Source of the DNA: Sabulicella glaciei
GTDB lineage: Bacteria > Pseudomonadota > Alphaproteobacteria > Acetobacterales > Acetobacteraceae
Direction of reading: 5' to 3'
DNA length: 64,000 nucleotides
Assembly: GCF_026183895.1 (NCBI RefSeq)
Contig: NZ_JAPFQI010000003.1
Location: 1-64,000 of the forward strand
The position numbers and the translations under genes were made by a program. Of this stretch, positions 50,140 to 58,445 are shown piece after piece. The notes under the pieces are model-generated. The model was not told the DNA's origin, made no database searches, and saw only the letters and a list, made by a program, of their open reading frames with translations. Each line of letters opens with the position of its first letter. Position 1 is the first letter of the stretch.

Positions 50140-51087
50140 ATGACGTCACGCCGCGCGCTGCTGGCCGCCCCGCTGATGCTGCCTGCCCTGGCGCGGGCGC
50201 AATCCTCGCGCCCCACCCGCATCATCGTCCCCTACGCGGCGGGGGGCGGCACCGACATCCTGGCCCGCGCCCTGGCGGAGGCGATGCGTCCCTCGCTTCC
50301 TGGCCCCATCGTGGTGGAGAACCGCGCCGGCGCGGCGGGCGTCATCGGCTCGGAGGCGGTGGCACGGGCGGAGCCGGACGGGCACACGCTCTGCGCCGTC
50401 GTCTCGACGCATGTGATGAACAAGCACGTCATGGCGCAGATGCCCTTCGACCCGCTGCGCGACTTCGCGCCGGTGGCGATGCTGTCGCGCTCCACCTTCG
50501 TGCTGGCCGCCATGTCCGCCCTGCCCTTCAACGACATTCCCGGGCTGCGCGCGCATGCCGAGGCCAACCCGCGCAGCCTGTCCACCGGCAGCACCGAGGC
50601 GCTGTCCTCCTTCATCGGGCAGGAGTTGGCGCGGCGCCTCGGCATCGAGACGCCGGACGTGGCTTATCGCGCGGGCTCGCAGCTGATGACGGACATCGTC
50701 GCGGGCCACCTGCCGCTGGGCTGGACCACCACGGCCAGCGCCACGCCGCACATGGCGACGGGGCGCGCCAAGGTGATCGCGGTGTCCACCGCCACCCGCA
50801 CTCCCTTCTTCCCCGACGTGCCCACGGCGCAGGAACAGGGCGTCGCGGATTTCGACCTGTCGGGCTGGGTCGCGCTGCTCGGCCCCGCACGGCTGCCCGA
50901 CGCCGTGGCCGCCCGCCTCTTCTCCGCGGTCGAGGCGGCCTATGCCGACGGAGCCTTCCGCCAGCGCCTCGCCACGCTGAGCATCGAGGCCGACCTGCGC
51001 CCGCCCGCCGTGGCGGCCGAGGCGCTGCGCCGCGAGGACCGCATCTGGACCGCCGCCCGCGCCGCCGGCCACATCCAACCGCAGTAA
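50140..51087 (+). CDS. TctC/Bug-type periplasmic substrate-binding protein
   Basis: The 315-residue protein has a twin-arginine or Sec signal (MTSRRALLAAPLMLPALARA, then Q) and the Bug family fold: IIVPYAAGGGTDILARALAE, VVENRAGAAGVIGSEAVARA and FFPDVPTAQEQGVADFDLSG. I prefer ATG 50140 to the ATG at 50134 because GAGGA then sits 9 rather than 3 bases upstream. It likely captures a carboxylate for a TctAB permease, possibly the one at 42180-44164. A PEP-mutase-family gene follows by 9 bp, so the ligand may feed that enzyme. Confidence 0.88.
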   Translation: MTSRRALLAAPLMLPALARAQSSRPTRIIVPYAAGGGTDILARALAEAMRPSLPGPIVVENRAGAAGVIGSEAVARAEPDGHTLCAVVSTHVMNKHVMAQMPFDPLRDFAPVAMLSRSTFVLAAMSALPFNDIPGLRAHAEANPRSLSTGSTEALSSFIGQELARRLGIETPDVAYRAGSQLMTDIVAGHLPLGWTTTASATPHMATGRAKVIAVSTATRTPFFPDVPTAQEQGVADFDLSGWVALLGPARLPDAVAARLFSAVEAAYADGAFRQRLATLSIEADLRPPAVAAEALRREDRIWTAARAAGHIQPQ

Positions 51088-51096
51088 GGACCCCGC

Positions 51097-51954
51097 ATGG
51101 CCCACCCCTCGCTCAAGGCCGCCTTCGACGCGAAGAAGTTCATCGTCGCGCCGGGCATCTTCGACATGATCTCGACCAAGGTCGCGGACGGCATGGGATT
51201 CCCCTGCCTCTACGTCACCGGCTTCGGCACCGTCGCCTCGCATCTCGGCGTCGCCGATGCGGGCATCGCGACCTATTCCGACATGGTGGGCCGCGCCGGC
51301 GCATTCGCCCGCACGGCGCGGACGCCTGTGATCGCCGATGCCGACACGGGCTATGGCGGGTTGCTCAACGTGCGCCACACCGTCCTGGGCTACGAGGCGG
51401 CGGGCATCACCGGCATCCAGATGGAGGACCAGGAGGTGCCGAAGAAATGCGGCCACACCCCCGGCCGCCGCGTCATCCCGGCCGAGGACATGGTCTTGAA
51501 GATCAAGGTCGCTGCTGAGGCGCGGCGCGACCCCAACTTCCTCATCGTCGCGCGCACCGATGCCCGCACCTCCTTGGGGCTGGAGGAAGCGATCCGCCGC
51601 GGCCACATGTATGGCGAGGCTGGGGCAGACATCGTCTTCGTCGAAAGCCCGGAAAGCGAGGAGGAAATGGCCGAGATCTGCCGCTCGATCGACAAGCCCT
51701 TGCTGGCGAACATGGTGGAGGGCGGGCGCACCCCCGTCCTGCCCGTGGAGCGGCTGAAGGCGCTCGGCTACGCCATCGCCATCTACCCCGCCGTCGGCTT
51801 CCTCGCCGCCGCCAAGGCGCTGGAATCCGCCTACGCCACGTTGCGCGACACGGGCGAACCGCCGGCGGAATCCTACGGCTTCGGCCGCATCTGCGAGCTG
51901 ATGGGCTTCCCCGAAGTCTGGGAGTTCGAGAAGAAGTGGGCGCGCGAGCCATGA
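51097..51954 (+). CDS. Isocitrate lyase / PEP mutase family enzyme
   Basis: The 285-residue TIM-barrel protein has IVAPGIFDMISTKVADGMGF, the Mg-binding ADADTGYGG, the lyase-type loop QMEDQEVPKKCGHTPGRRVI (KKCGH motif with the catalytic Cys), and VARTDARTSLGLEEAIRRG. The KKCGH loop separates C-C lyases (methylisocitrate lyase, 2,3-dimethylmalate lyase) from true phosphonate mutases. It could be the methylisocitrate lyase of the prp pathway at 8-11 kb, or a lyase of another substituted malate. It overlaps the HAD gene by 4 bases (ATGA). Confidence 0.85.
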   Translation: MAHPSLKAAFDAKKFIVAPGIFDMISTKVADGMGFPCLYVTGFGTVASHLGVADAGIATYSDMVGRAGAFARTARTPVIADADTGYGGLLNVRHTVLGYEAAGITGIQMEDQEVPKKCGHTPGRRVIPAEDMVLKIKVAAEARRDPNFLIVARTDARTSLGLEEAIRRGHMYGEAGADIVFVESPESEEEMAEICRSIDKPLLANMVEGGRTPVLPVERLKALGYAIAIYPAVGFLAAAKALESAYATLRDTGEPPAESYGFGRICELMGFPEVWEFEKKWAREP

Positions 51955-52664
51955 AGGCCCCCATGAAAGCCCTCGTCTTCGACGTCTTCGGGACGGTGGT
52001 GGATTGGCGCTCCGGCGTCGCGCGCGAGCTGGCGGGCTACCTTTCCGCGATCGGCCGCACGGACCTCGATCCCTTCGCCCTGGCCGATGCCTGGCGCCGC
52101 CGCTACCAGCCCGCCATGGAGGAGTGCCGCTCCGGCCGCCGTCCCTGGACGCGGCTGGACGTGCTCCACCGGGAGAATCTGGAAACGATGCTGGCGGATC
52201 ACGGCATCACCGGCGCCGACCCGCAGGACCTGGACGCGCTGAACCTCGCCTGGCACCGGCTGGACCCCTGGCCGGACGTGCTGCTGGGGCTGCACCGGCT
52301 GAGGCGCCGCTTCTTCCTGGCGCCGCTTTCCAACGGCAACATCGCGCTGCTGGCCAACATGGCGAAGCGCGCGCGCATCCCCTGGGACGCCGTGCTCGGT
52401 GCGGAGCCGGTGCAGGCGTACAAGCCGCAGCCCGAAGCCTATCTCCGCACCGCCGGCCTGCTGGCGATGCGACCCGACGAGGTGTGCCTCGTCGCCGCCC
52501 ATAACGGCGACCTGCGCGCGGCGCGGAAGGCCGGGTTGAAGACCGCCTTCGTTGCCCGCCCGACCGAGCATGGCGAGGACCAAGCCATCGACCTCGCGCC
52601 CGAGGAGGATTGGGACGTGGTGGCGAAGGATTTCGTGGAACTCGCGGCGAAGCTGGAGGCCTGA
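51951..52664 (+). CDS. Haloacid dehalogenase, type II
   Basis: The 237-residue HAD protein has the nucleophile Asp11 in ALVFDVFGTVVDWRSG, the motif II Ser in FLAPLSNGNIALLANMAKRA, Lys in VQAYKPQPEAYLRTAG and the C-terminal VCLVAAHNGDLRAARKAGLK. These fit 2-haloacid dehalogenases, which turn 2-haloacids into 2-hydroxyacids, though many members act on other substrates. It overlaps the lyase gene by 4 bases and ends just before the convergent permease gene. Confidence 0.88.
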   Translation: MKAPMKALVFDVFGTVVDWRSGVARELAGYLSAIGRTDLDPFALADAWRRRYQPAMEECRSGRRPWTRLDVLHRENLETMLADHGITGADPQDLDALNLAWHRLDPWPDVLLGLHRLRRRFFLAPLSNGNIALLANMAKRARIPWDAVLGAEPVQAYKPQPEAYLRTAGLLAMRPDEVCLVAAHNGDLRAARKAGLKTAFVARPTEHGEDQAIDLAPEEDWDVVAKDFVELAAKLEA

Positions 52665-52668
52665 CCCC

Positions 52669-54378
52669 TCAATCGGGGAAGGCGACGCGGATCTCGCCCG
52701 GGGACTGCCCGATCCGGGCGGCCTGCCGCGTCGCCAGCCAGAGTGCGAAGGCGGCCTGGGCTTCCTCGCTGCCTTCAAGGTCGGCGATGTCGGGGCGCGC
52801 CGCCGGCTTGGGCAGGGGCGCGCCGGAGTGCGACACCGTGACGGTCACGCTGCCCTCCATGCCCCGCGCCGTCACCTGCGCCTCCGCCACCCCGCGCGAG
52901 GCCAGCAACTCGCCCAGCTCGACCAGGAAATCCTGCACGCGGACCATGGTGTCGCGTCGCGCGCCCCATGCGCCGCCCAGCGCCGTCGCGCGGTCCTCCG
53001 CCTCGCGATGCAGCCCCTCCCCCAGCTTCAGGGTGAAGCGCGCCTCCCGCGCCACGAGCGGCAGGGTGGCCAAGTGCAGCACGAAGGCCGCCAGCGCCCC
53101 GAGCGTCAGCGCCGAGGCGAGGGCCGGCAGGTATTCCCGGAAGGTTGCGGGCGCAATCAGCACGGCAAACCCCATCACCAGCCCCAGACCCACCACCAGG
53201 GAGCGGCGGATATCGAGCATCCGCACGGTGATGAGCTGGCAACCCGTCGCGATCATGAAGCAGGCGACGTAGAGCAGCATGGCCGCCTTCACCGGCGGCG
53301 GGATCAGGATGAACAGCGCCACCAGCTTGGGCGACAAGGCGAGCAGCAGAAGCAGCGCCGCCCCCACCCAGACGATCCGCAGGGACAGGGTGCGGTTGGC
53401 GATGGACAATCCGACGCAGGCCGAGGACGGGCCGGGTGCCATGGCCCCCATCGCCCCCGAGGCCGCCAGGGCGACGCCATGCGCCAGGAGGCCGCGCCGC
53501 AGCGGTGGGCCATCCGGCCTTTCCCAGGCTCCGTCGGAGGCGCGCTGGAAGGCGACCAGATTGCCGAGGATCGTCGCCTTCGCCGGAAACACCGCGAAGA
53601 CGAAGGCGAGGACGAGGCCGAGCGACAACCCGTCGAAGCGGGGTGCGACCGGCTCCGGCCAGGCGAACCACGGATTGACGGAGAGCGTGGAGGTGCCGTC
53701 CGGCTCCAGTTGCCCGCCGAGCGCCGACATGCCGATGCCGACCGCCGCGCCGATCAGCATCCCGTAGGGCGCCAGGGCCCGGCCGCGCAATGCCACCGCC
53801 CCCATCACCGCGAAGGACAGGAAGGTGATCAGGATGTCCCAGGGGATCTCCGTCTCGAAGGGGCGGCCGACCACCTTCAGCACGTCCAGCATCACCGGCA
53901 GCAGCGACGCGCCGAGCAGGAAGACCACCACCCCCGCGATCTCGGTCGGGACCAAGGCCTGCGGGCGCGGGATCAGGAAGGTCGCCGCGATGGCGAAGCC
54001 GCCCGCGACCAGTAGCAGCGCTCCCGCCTGCGCGGGGCCGAGCCCGGCTCCGGCGGCGAGCAGTACCGCCCCCAGCATCACCGGCGTCGGGATGGAGGGC
54101 ATCTGGTAGCCCGCGCCGAGAGGCCCGCGCGTCAGCGCCTGCAAGACCTGCAGGATGACGCAGCCAAGCAGGGCGAGGCTGATAAAATTCGCCGCGCCGC
54201 GTGCGTCCAGCCCGAAGGCCGAGGCCGCGACCACCGGCAGGACCAGGTAGATCGCCTGCACCGCGATGTGCTGCGTGGCCAGGCCGAGCGAGGCGCCCGC
54301 AGGCGCCGCCTCGTCCAGCGCGAAGACCACGCCCTCCGGCCGGGTCCGGCGCTTGTCCCTGGCCCGCTCGAAGCTCAC
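52669..54378 (-). CDS. NCS2 xanthine/uracil-type permease with a C-terminal soluble extension
   Basis: The 569-residue protein has 12-14 membrane helices over residues 30-440 with NCS2 features (AIYLVLPVVAASAFGLDARG, VFPAKATILGNLVAFQRAS, GAMAPGPSSACVGLSIANRT). NCS2 proteins import xanthine, urate or uracil with H+ or Na+. From about residue 445 there is an extra soluble stretch of about 125 residues: an acidic/basic helical part (RRDTMVRVQDFLVELGELLA), VTARGMEGSVTVTVSHSGAP and a final helical part. It looks like a degenerate GHKL-ATPase fold but lacks clear catalytic motifs. A urate or xanthine role would link it to puuD-uraH. It overlaps the IMPase gene by 4 bases. Confidence 0.85.
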   Translation of the reverse strand: MSFERARDKRRTRPEGVVFALDEAAPAGASLGLATQHIAVQAIYLVLPVVAASAFGLDARGAANFISLALLGCVILQVLQALTRGPLGAGYQMPSIPTPVMLGAVLLAAGAGLGPAQAGALLLVAGGFAIAATFLIPRPQALVPTEIAGVVVFLLGASLLPVMLDVLKVVGRPFETEIPWDILITFLSFAVMGAVALRGRALAPYGMLIGAAVGIGMSALGGQLEPDGTSTLSVNPWFAWPEPVAPRFDGLSLGLVLAFVFAVFPAKATILGNLVAFQRASDGAWERPDGPPLRRGLLAHGVALAASGAMGAMAPGPSSACVGLSIANRTLSLRIVWVGAALLLLLALSPKLVALFILIPPPVKAAMLLYVACFMIATGCQLITVRMLDIRRSLVVGLGLVMGFAVLIAPATFREYLPALASALTLGALAAFVLHLATLPLVAREARFTLKLGEGLHREAEDRATALGGAWGARRDTMVRVQDFLVELGELLASRGVAEAQVTARGMEGSVTVTVSHSGAPLPKPAARPDIADLEGSEEAQAAFALWLATRQAARIGQSPGEIRVAFPD

Positions 54379-55199
54379 GCCAGCGCCAGGGCCTCGCGCG
54401 CTGCATCCCAGGACGCGCGGTCCGGGGCGCAGATCAGCCCGCCCGTGTGGCGGCGCGGCGTGTAGGGCGTGCCGTCGAATTGCGCCGCGAAGCCTCCCGC
54501 CTCGGCATGCAGCAGCGCGCCCGGCGCGTGGTCCCAGGGCATCAGCCGATTGTAGACCAGGAGATGCGCGCCACCCGTTGCCGCCAGCCGGTATTCATGC
54601 GCGGCGCAGCGATAATTCACCGTGCCGCCGAGGCGGGACAGGCGCGGAAGCACGCGCTCCTTGCGCGCGGGCTCCATGAACCCCCAGGACACGGCGCCGA
54701 TCATGGAAGCGACGGGCGCGGCGGGTGCAACGCGGCAATCGGTGCGGTGGCCCGAAGGGTCCTCCACCCAGGCGCCCTCGCCGCGCAGGGCGATGGCGGT
54801 GTCCTGGCCCAGCGGGTCGTGGATCCAGGCGCCCACCGTCTCGCCATCCAGCACGGCGGCGAGCATCACGCCGAAAAGCGGCACGCCGGCGGCGAAATTG
54901 GCGGTGCCGTCCACCGGGTCCAGCACGAAGCACAGCCCCTCGCGCTCCAGCAGGCGCAGCACGGCGGGATCGGCGGCGGCGGCTTCCTCGCCCAGGATCG
55001 CCGCTTCGGGCCAGCGCGCGGCGAGTTCCTCCGCGATGCGCCGCTCCGCCGCCTCGTCCGCCTCGGTCACGAGGTCGAAGGCCGAGGCCTTGGCCCGCAC
55101 CTGCCCGGCAGCGAGGCGCCGGAAGCGCGGCATGATCTCCGACCGCGCGGCGCCGGCCAGCAGGGCCGCGATCTCGCTCGCCTGCTTTGCGCTGAACAT
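54375..55199 (-). CDS. Inositol monophosphatase family protein
   Basis: The 274-residue phosphatase has the family metal sites: DLVTEADEAAER, the LGEEAA glutamate, LDPVDGTANFAAGVPLFGVM and the late MPWDHAPGALLHAEAGGFA. It may act on inositol phosphate, histidinol phosphate or a related sugar phosphate. ATG at 55199 overlaps the hflX stop (TGATG); a GTG one codon earlier is also possible. The permease follows with a 4-base overlap, so hflX, this gene and the permease are probably one unit. Confidence 0.88.
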   Translation of the reverse strand: MFSAKQASEIAALLAGAARSEIMPRFRRLAAGQVRAKASAFDLVTEADEAAERRIAEELAARWPEAAILGEEAAAADPAVLRLLEREGLCFVLDPVDGTANFAAGVPLFGVMLAAVLDGETVGAWIHDPLGQDTAIALRGEGAWVEDPSGHRTDCRVAPAAPVASMIGAVSWGFMEPARKERVLPRLSRLGGTVNYRCAAHEYRLAATGGAHLLVYNRLMPWDHAPGALLHAEAGGFAAQFDGTPYTPRRHTGGLICAPDRASWDAAREALALA

Positions 55200-56446
55200 C
55201 ACCGGGGAAGCTGGGCGAAGCGCGCGTGGTCGGCCGGGGAGAGACGGACACGCACCGTCACCCCGTCATCCCTGTCGGCGCGCGACGTCACCTCGCCATG
55301 GCGGTACAGCCAGGCGAGGCGCGAGCCGTCCTCCGTCCCCAGGCGGTACTCCCGCTCCTCCATGCCCGCGGCCAGCCGCTCGTCCAGCAGGGCGCGGAGT
55401 TCCTCCAGCCCCTCGCCGGTGAGGGCGGAGATGGCCATGGCCCCCTCGGCCCGCGCCTCGATCGCTTCCGGGCCGCCCAGCAGGTCGGCCTTGTTCAGCA
55501 CCTCGATCGTCCGGCTGCGCCAGCCAGGGTCCAGCGTGGCGTTGGGCCCCTCGGCGAGGCCGTCCAGCACCGTCACCACGTCCTGGCGCTGCGCCGCGCT
55601 GTCCGGATGTGCCACGTCGCGCACATGCAGGATGATGTCGGCGGAGGACACCTCCTCCAGCGTGGCGCGGAACGCCTCGATCAGCTGGGTCGGCAGCTCG
55701 GAGATGAAGCCCACCGTGTCGGACAGGATGGCGTGCCGGCCGGAGGGCAGCGAAATCTCGCGCATCGTCGGGTCCAGCGTGGCGAAGAGCTGGTCCTGCG
55801 CATAGACGCCGGCGCCGGTCAGGGCATTGAACAGCGTGGACTTGCCGGCATTGGTGTAGCCGACCAGGGCGATCACCGGATAGGGCACACGCTCCCGCGC
55901 ACGGCGATGCAGGCCGCGCGTGCGCCGCACCTGCTCCAGCTCGCGCTTCAGCTTGACGATGCGCTCGCCGATCAGGCGGCGGTCGATCTCGATCTGGGAT
56001 TCGCCGGGGCCGCCCAGGAAGCCAAATCCGCCGCGCTGCCGCTCCAGATGGGTCCAGGACCGGACGAGGCGCGTGCGCTGGTAGTCGAGATGCGCCAGTT
56101 CGACCTGCAGCGTGCCCTCGCGGGTCCGTGCCCGCTCGCCGAAGATCTCGAGGATGAGGCCGGTGCGGTCGATGACCTTCACCCCCCAGTCCCGCTCCAG
56201 GTTGCGCTGCTGGACCGGCGAGAGCGCCGCGTCCACCACCACGAGCTCGGCCCTTTGTTCCTGCAGCGCGGCCTTGACCATCTCCACCTGTCCCTCGCCG
56301 AGCAGGGTGGAGGGGCGGCGCGCGCGCAGCGGGTGGATGGCTTCATGGACGATGGCGACGCCGATGGAGGCGGCGAGGCTGACCGCCTCGGCCAGCCGCG
56401 CCTCGGCGGCGCGGGGCATGGCGCTGGCGGGCGCGAATTCGAGCAC
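55199..56446 (-). CDS. hflX: Ribosome-associated GTPase HflX
   Basis: The 415-residue GTPase splits stalled ribosomes. The HflX domain (RARRPSTLLGEGQVEMVKAA, DAALSPVQQRNLERDWGVKV) is followed by the G domain with Walker A GYTNAGKSTLFNALTG, DTVGFISELPTQLIEAFRAT and the G4 motif NKAD. hfq lies 73 bp upstream, the typical partner. The start is uncertain: GTG 56446 is the first usual start, yet coding-like sequence (ILPYERTARGN) runs in frame further upstream back to near the hfq stop with no ATG, GTG or TTG, so the true N-terminus may be longer. Confidence 0.9.
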   Translation of the reverse strand: MLEFAPASAMPRAAEARLAEAVSLAASIGVAIVHEAIHPLRARRPSTLLGEGQVEMVKAALQEQRAELVVVDAALSPVQQRNLERDWGVKVIDRTGLILEIFGERARTREGTLQVELAHLDYQRTRLVRSWTHLERQRGGFGFLGGPGESQIEIDRRLIGERIVKLKRELEQVRRTRGLHRRARERVPYPVIALVGYTNAGKSTLFNALTGAGVYAQDQLFATLDPTMREISLPSGRHAILSDTVGFISELPTQLIEAFRATLEEVSSADIILHVRDVAHPDSAAQRQDVVTVLDGLAEGPNATLDPGWRSRTIEVLNKADLLGGPEAIEARAEGAMAISALTGEGLEELRALLDERLAAGMEEREYRLGTEDGSRLAWLYRHGEVTSRADRDDGVTVRVRLSPADHARFAQLPR

Positions 56447-56519
56447 GTTGCCCCGCGCCGTGCGCTCATAGGGCAGGATGACGGCGCAGCGCGTCGGTTG
56501 GCTGCCCGCGGGCGGGGCT

Positions 56520-56873
56520 TCAGTCGTCCCGGCCAGAGGACGGCTCCCTGTTCATGGTAAGCGTGGTCTCGCGCACCGGCCGCGTCTCTCCCGAGGGGAG
56601 GGTCTGCCCGGTCCCGGCCTGCGGCCCCGCCGCCTGGCCGGCGGCTTGCGGGTCGAACAGCATGATCGGCGCACCGGGCATGACGGTGGAAATGGCGTGC
56701 TTGTAGACAAGTTGCGTGTGCCCATCCCGGCGCAGCAGGACGGAGAAATTGTCGAACCAGGTGATGATGCCCTGGAGCTTCACCCCGTTCACGAGGAAGA
56801 CGGTCACCGGCGTCTTGCTCTTGCGGACATGGTTCAGGAACACGTCCTGCACGTTCTGGGACTTCTCGGGCAC
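56520..56873 (-). CDS. hfq: RNA chaperone Hfq
   Basis: The 117-residue protein has the Sm1 motif [20 protein letters not shown] and Sm2 motif [10 protein letters not shown], which form the hexameric ring that anneals small RNAs with mRNAs. The tail after about residue 72 is 45 residues, Gly/Pro/Thr-rich and probably disordered ([20 protein letters not shown]), longer than in many alphaproteobacteria. hflX follows as in many proteobacteria. The ribosome site GAGGGCG is weak but well placed. Confidence 0.95.
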   Translation of the reverse strand: MPEKSQNVQDVFLNHVRKSKTPVTVFLVNGVKLQGIITWFDNFSVLLRRDGHTQLVYKHAISTVMPGAPIMLFDPQAAGQAAGPQAGTGQTLPSGETRPVRETTLTMNREPSSGRDD

Positions 56874-56914
56874 CGCGCCCTCCTTCCTCTTCTCTTGCCG
56901 CGGACCCGGCCCGC

Positions 56915-57604
56915 CTATCCTGCCCCCCGAATGTCGGGCGTCGGCACGACCTTGTCCAGCGCCTTCACATGCGTGGCAAGCGCGGCCGCGTTCGGGAAAT
57001 GCAGGACAGGATCGCAGTTTTGCACGCCACCATCATGCTCCGCCATGCCTAGCAACACGGGGACGCAGCCTGCCGCGCGCGCGGCCTCCATGTCCAGGGC
57101 CGTATCGCCGACATACCAGGCGCTCGGTCCCGGTGCGGCGTCCATCGCTTCGAGGGCCATGAGCAGCGGCGCCGCGTCCGGCTTGTCCGCCGCCGCATCC
57201 CCCGCGCCCACCAGCGCGCCGAAGCGCCAGCCGAGATGCGCGGCCTCCGCGCGCAGCAGCGGCCCCTGCTTGTTGCTCACCACCCCCAGCGGGATGGTCC
57301 CGACGGCCTCCAGCATGGCGGGCACGCCGGGCATGGGCGCCAGCACCTCCAGATGGGTGGCGCGCACGGCGGCGTAGAAGATGTCGCGCGCCTTCTCCCA
57401 TTCCGCACCGAACATTTCGGGGAAGGATTCGCGGAGCGACCGGCGGACATTGGCCAGCACCGTCTCGCGGTCCCATTCCGGCAGGTCGAAGGCGCGGAAG
57501 GCGGCGTTCAGCCCGGCCTGGATGGCGGCCCAGCCATCCACCAAGGTGTTGTCCCAGTCGAAGAGGATGACCTCAGGCCGCACGGTTGTCGCCGCCCTGC
57601 ACAT
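56915..57604 (-). CDS. HAD-family phosphatase, phosphoglycolate-phosphatase type
   Basis: The 229-residue protein has the HAD motifs [17 protein letters not shown] (nucleophile Asp), [11 protein letters not shown] (Ser), [14 protein letters not shown] (Lys) and [16 protein letters not shown] (acidic pair). Gph-like members hydrolyse 2-phosphoglycolate or other small phosphates. ATG at 57604 lies inside the end of the aminotransferase gene (32-base overlap). GTG at 57583, just at the motif start, is an alternative. It sits between the D-aminotransferase gene and hfq, an insertion into the usual ntrX-dat-hfq order. Confidence 0.8.
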   Translation of the reverse strand: MCRAATTVRPEVILFDWDNTLVDGWAAIQAGLNAAFRAFDLPEWDRETVLANVRRSLRESFPEMFGAEWEKARDIFYAAVRATHLEVLAPMPGVPAMLEAVGTIPLGVVSNKQGPLLRAEAAHLGWRFGALVGAGDAAADKPDAAPLLMALEAMDAAPGPSAWYVGDTALDMEAARAAGCVPVLLGMAEHDGGVQNCDPVLHFPNAAALATHVKALDKVVPTPDIRGAG

Positions 57605-58445
57605 GCCGGGCGAAGATCGCGAAAAGCTGCCGCGTGACCGGGCCGACCCCGCCATCCCCCACGGGCGCCCCGTCCACCTGGACGATCGGCTTCACGAAGG
57701 AGGTGGCGGAAGTGAGGAAGGCCTCCCGCGCGCGGCGGAGGTCGTCGAGGCTGAACTCGCCCGTCTCGTAGGCGATGCCCTCGGCGTCCAGTTCGCGGAT
57801 CAGCGCGGCGCGGGTGCAGCCGGGCAGGATGGCGTGGTCCAGCTGGCGCGTCCGCAGCCGCCCCGTCTCGTCCACGATCCAGAAGGAGGTCGCGGCCCCC
57901 TCGCGCACCATGCCCGATGCCTCGTCGAACAGGATGGCCTCGCTCGCCCCCTGCTCGCGCGCCGCCTGGCGGGCCAGCACGTTGGGCAGGAGGTTCACGG
58001 TCTTGATGTCGCAGCGCGCCCAGCGCAGGTCGGGATGGGTGATGGCCTTGGTGGTCCAGCTCTCGATGTCGCGCGGATAGGGCGGGATCCGCCGCACCGT
58101 CACCACCAGGGCGGGCGGCACGGGCTCGGTCGGAAAGGCGTGCTCCCGCCGCGCCACGCCGCGCGTCACCTGCATGTAGAGCAGACCTTCCGAAATGCGG
58201 TTGCGCCGCGCCACCTCGTGCAGCACCTGCCGCAACGCGACGCGTGGCATCGGCATGGGCAGGCGGATCTCGCGCAGGGAGCGCTCCAGCCGGTCGAGGT
58301 GGAGATCCTCGTCCACGAAGCGGGAGCGGTAGAGATGAACCACCTCGTAGATGCCGTCGCCGAACTGGTAGCCCCGGTCCTCGATGTTCACGCAGGCTTC
58401 GCGCTGCGGGCGATACGCCCCGTTCACATAGGCGATGCGTGACAT
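57573..58445 (-). CDS. dat: D-amino-acid aminotransferase
   Basis: The 290-residue fold-type IV PLP enzyme has NIEDRGYQFGDGIYEVVHLY, the catalytic Lys148 in ARCDIKTVNLLPNVLARQ and SEAILFDEASGMVREGAATS. It makes D-amino acids such as D-alanine or D-glutamate for the wall, or degrades them. It overlaps the ntrX stop by one base (TGATG). The placement after ntrYX and before hfq is common in alphaproteobacteria. Confidence 0.92.
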   Translation of the reverse strand: MSRIAYVNGAYRPQREACVNIEDRGYQFGDGIYEVVHLYRSRFVDEDLHLDRLERSLREIRLPMPMPRVALRQVLHEVARRNRISEGLLYMQVTRGVARREHAFPTEPVPPALVVTVRRIPPYPRDIESWTTKAITHPDLRWARCDIKTVNLLPNVLARQAAREQGASEAILFDEASGMVREGAATSFWIVDETGRLRTRQLDHAILPGCTRAALIRELDAEGIAYETGEFSLDDLRRAREAFLTSATSFVKPIVQVDGAPVGDGGVGPVTRQLFAIFARHVQGGDNRAA

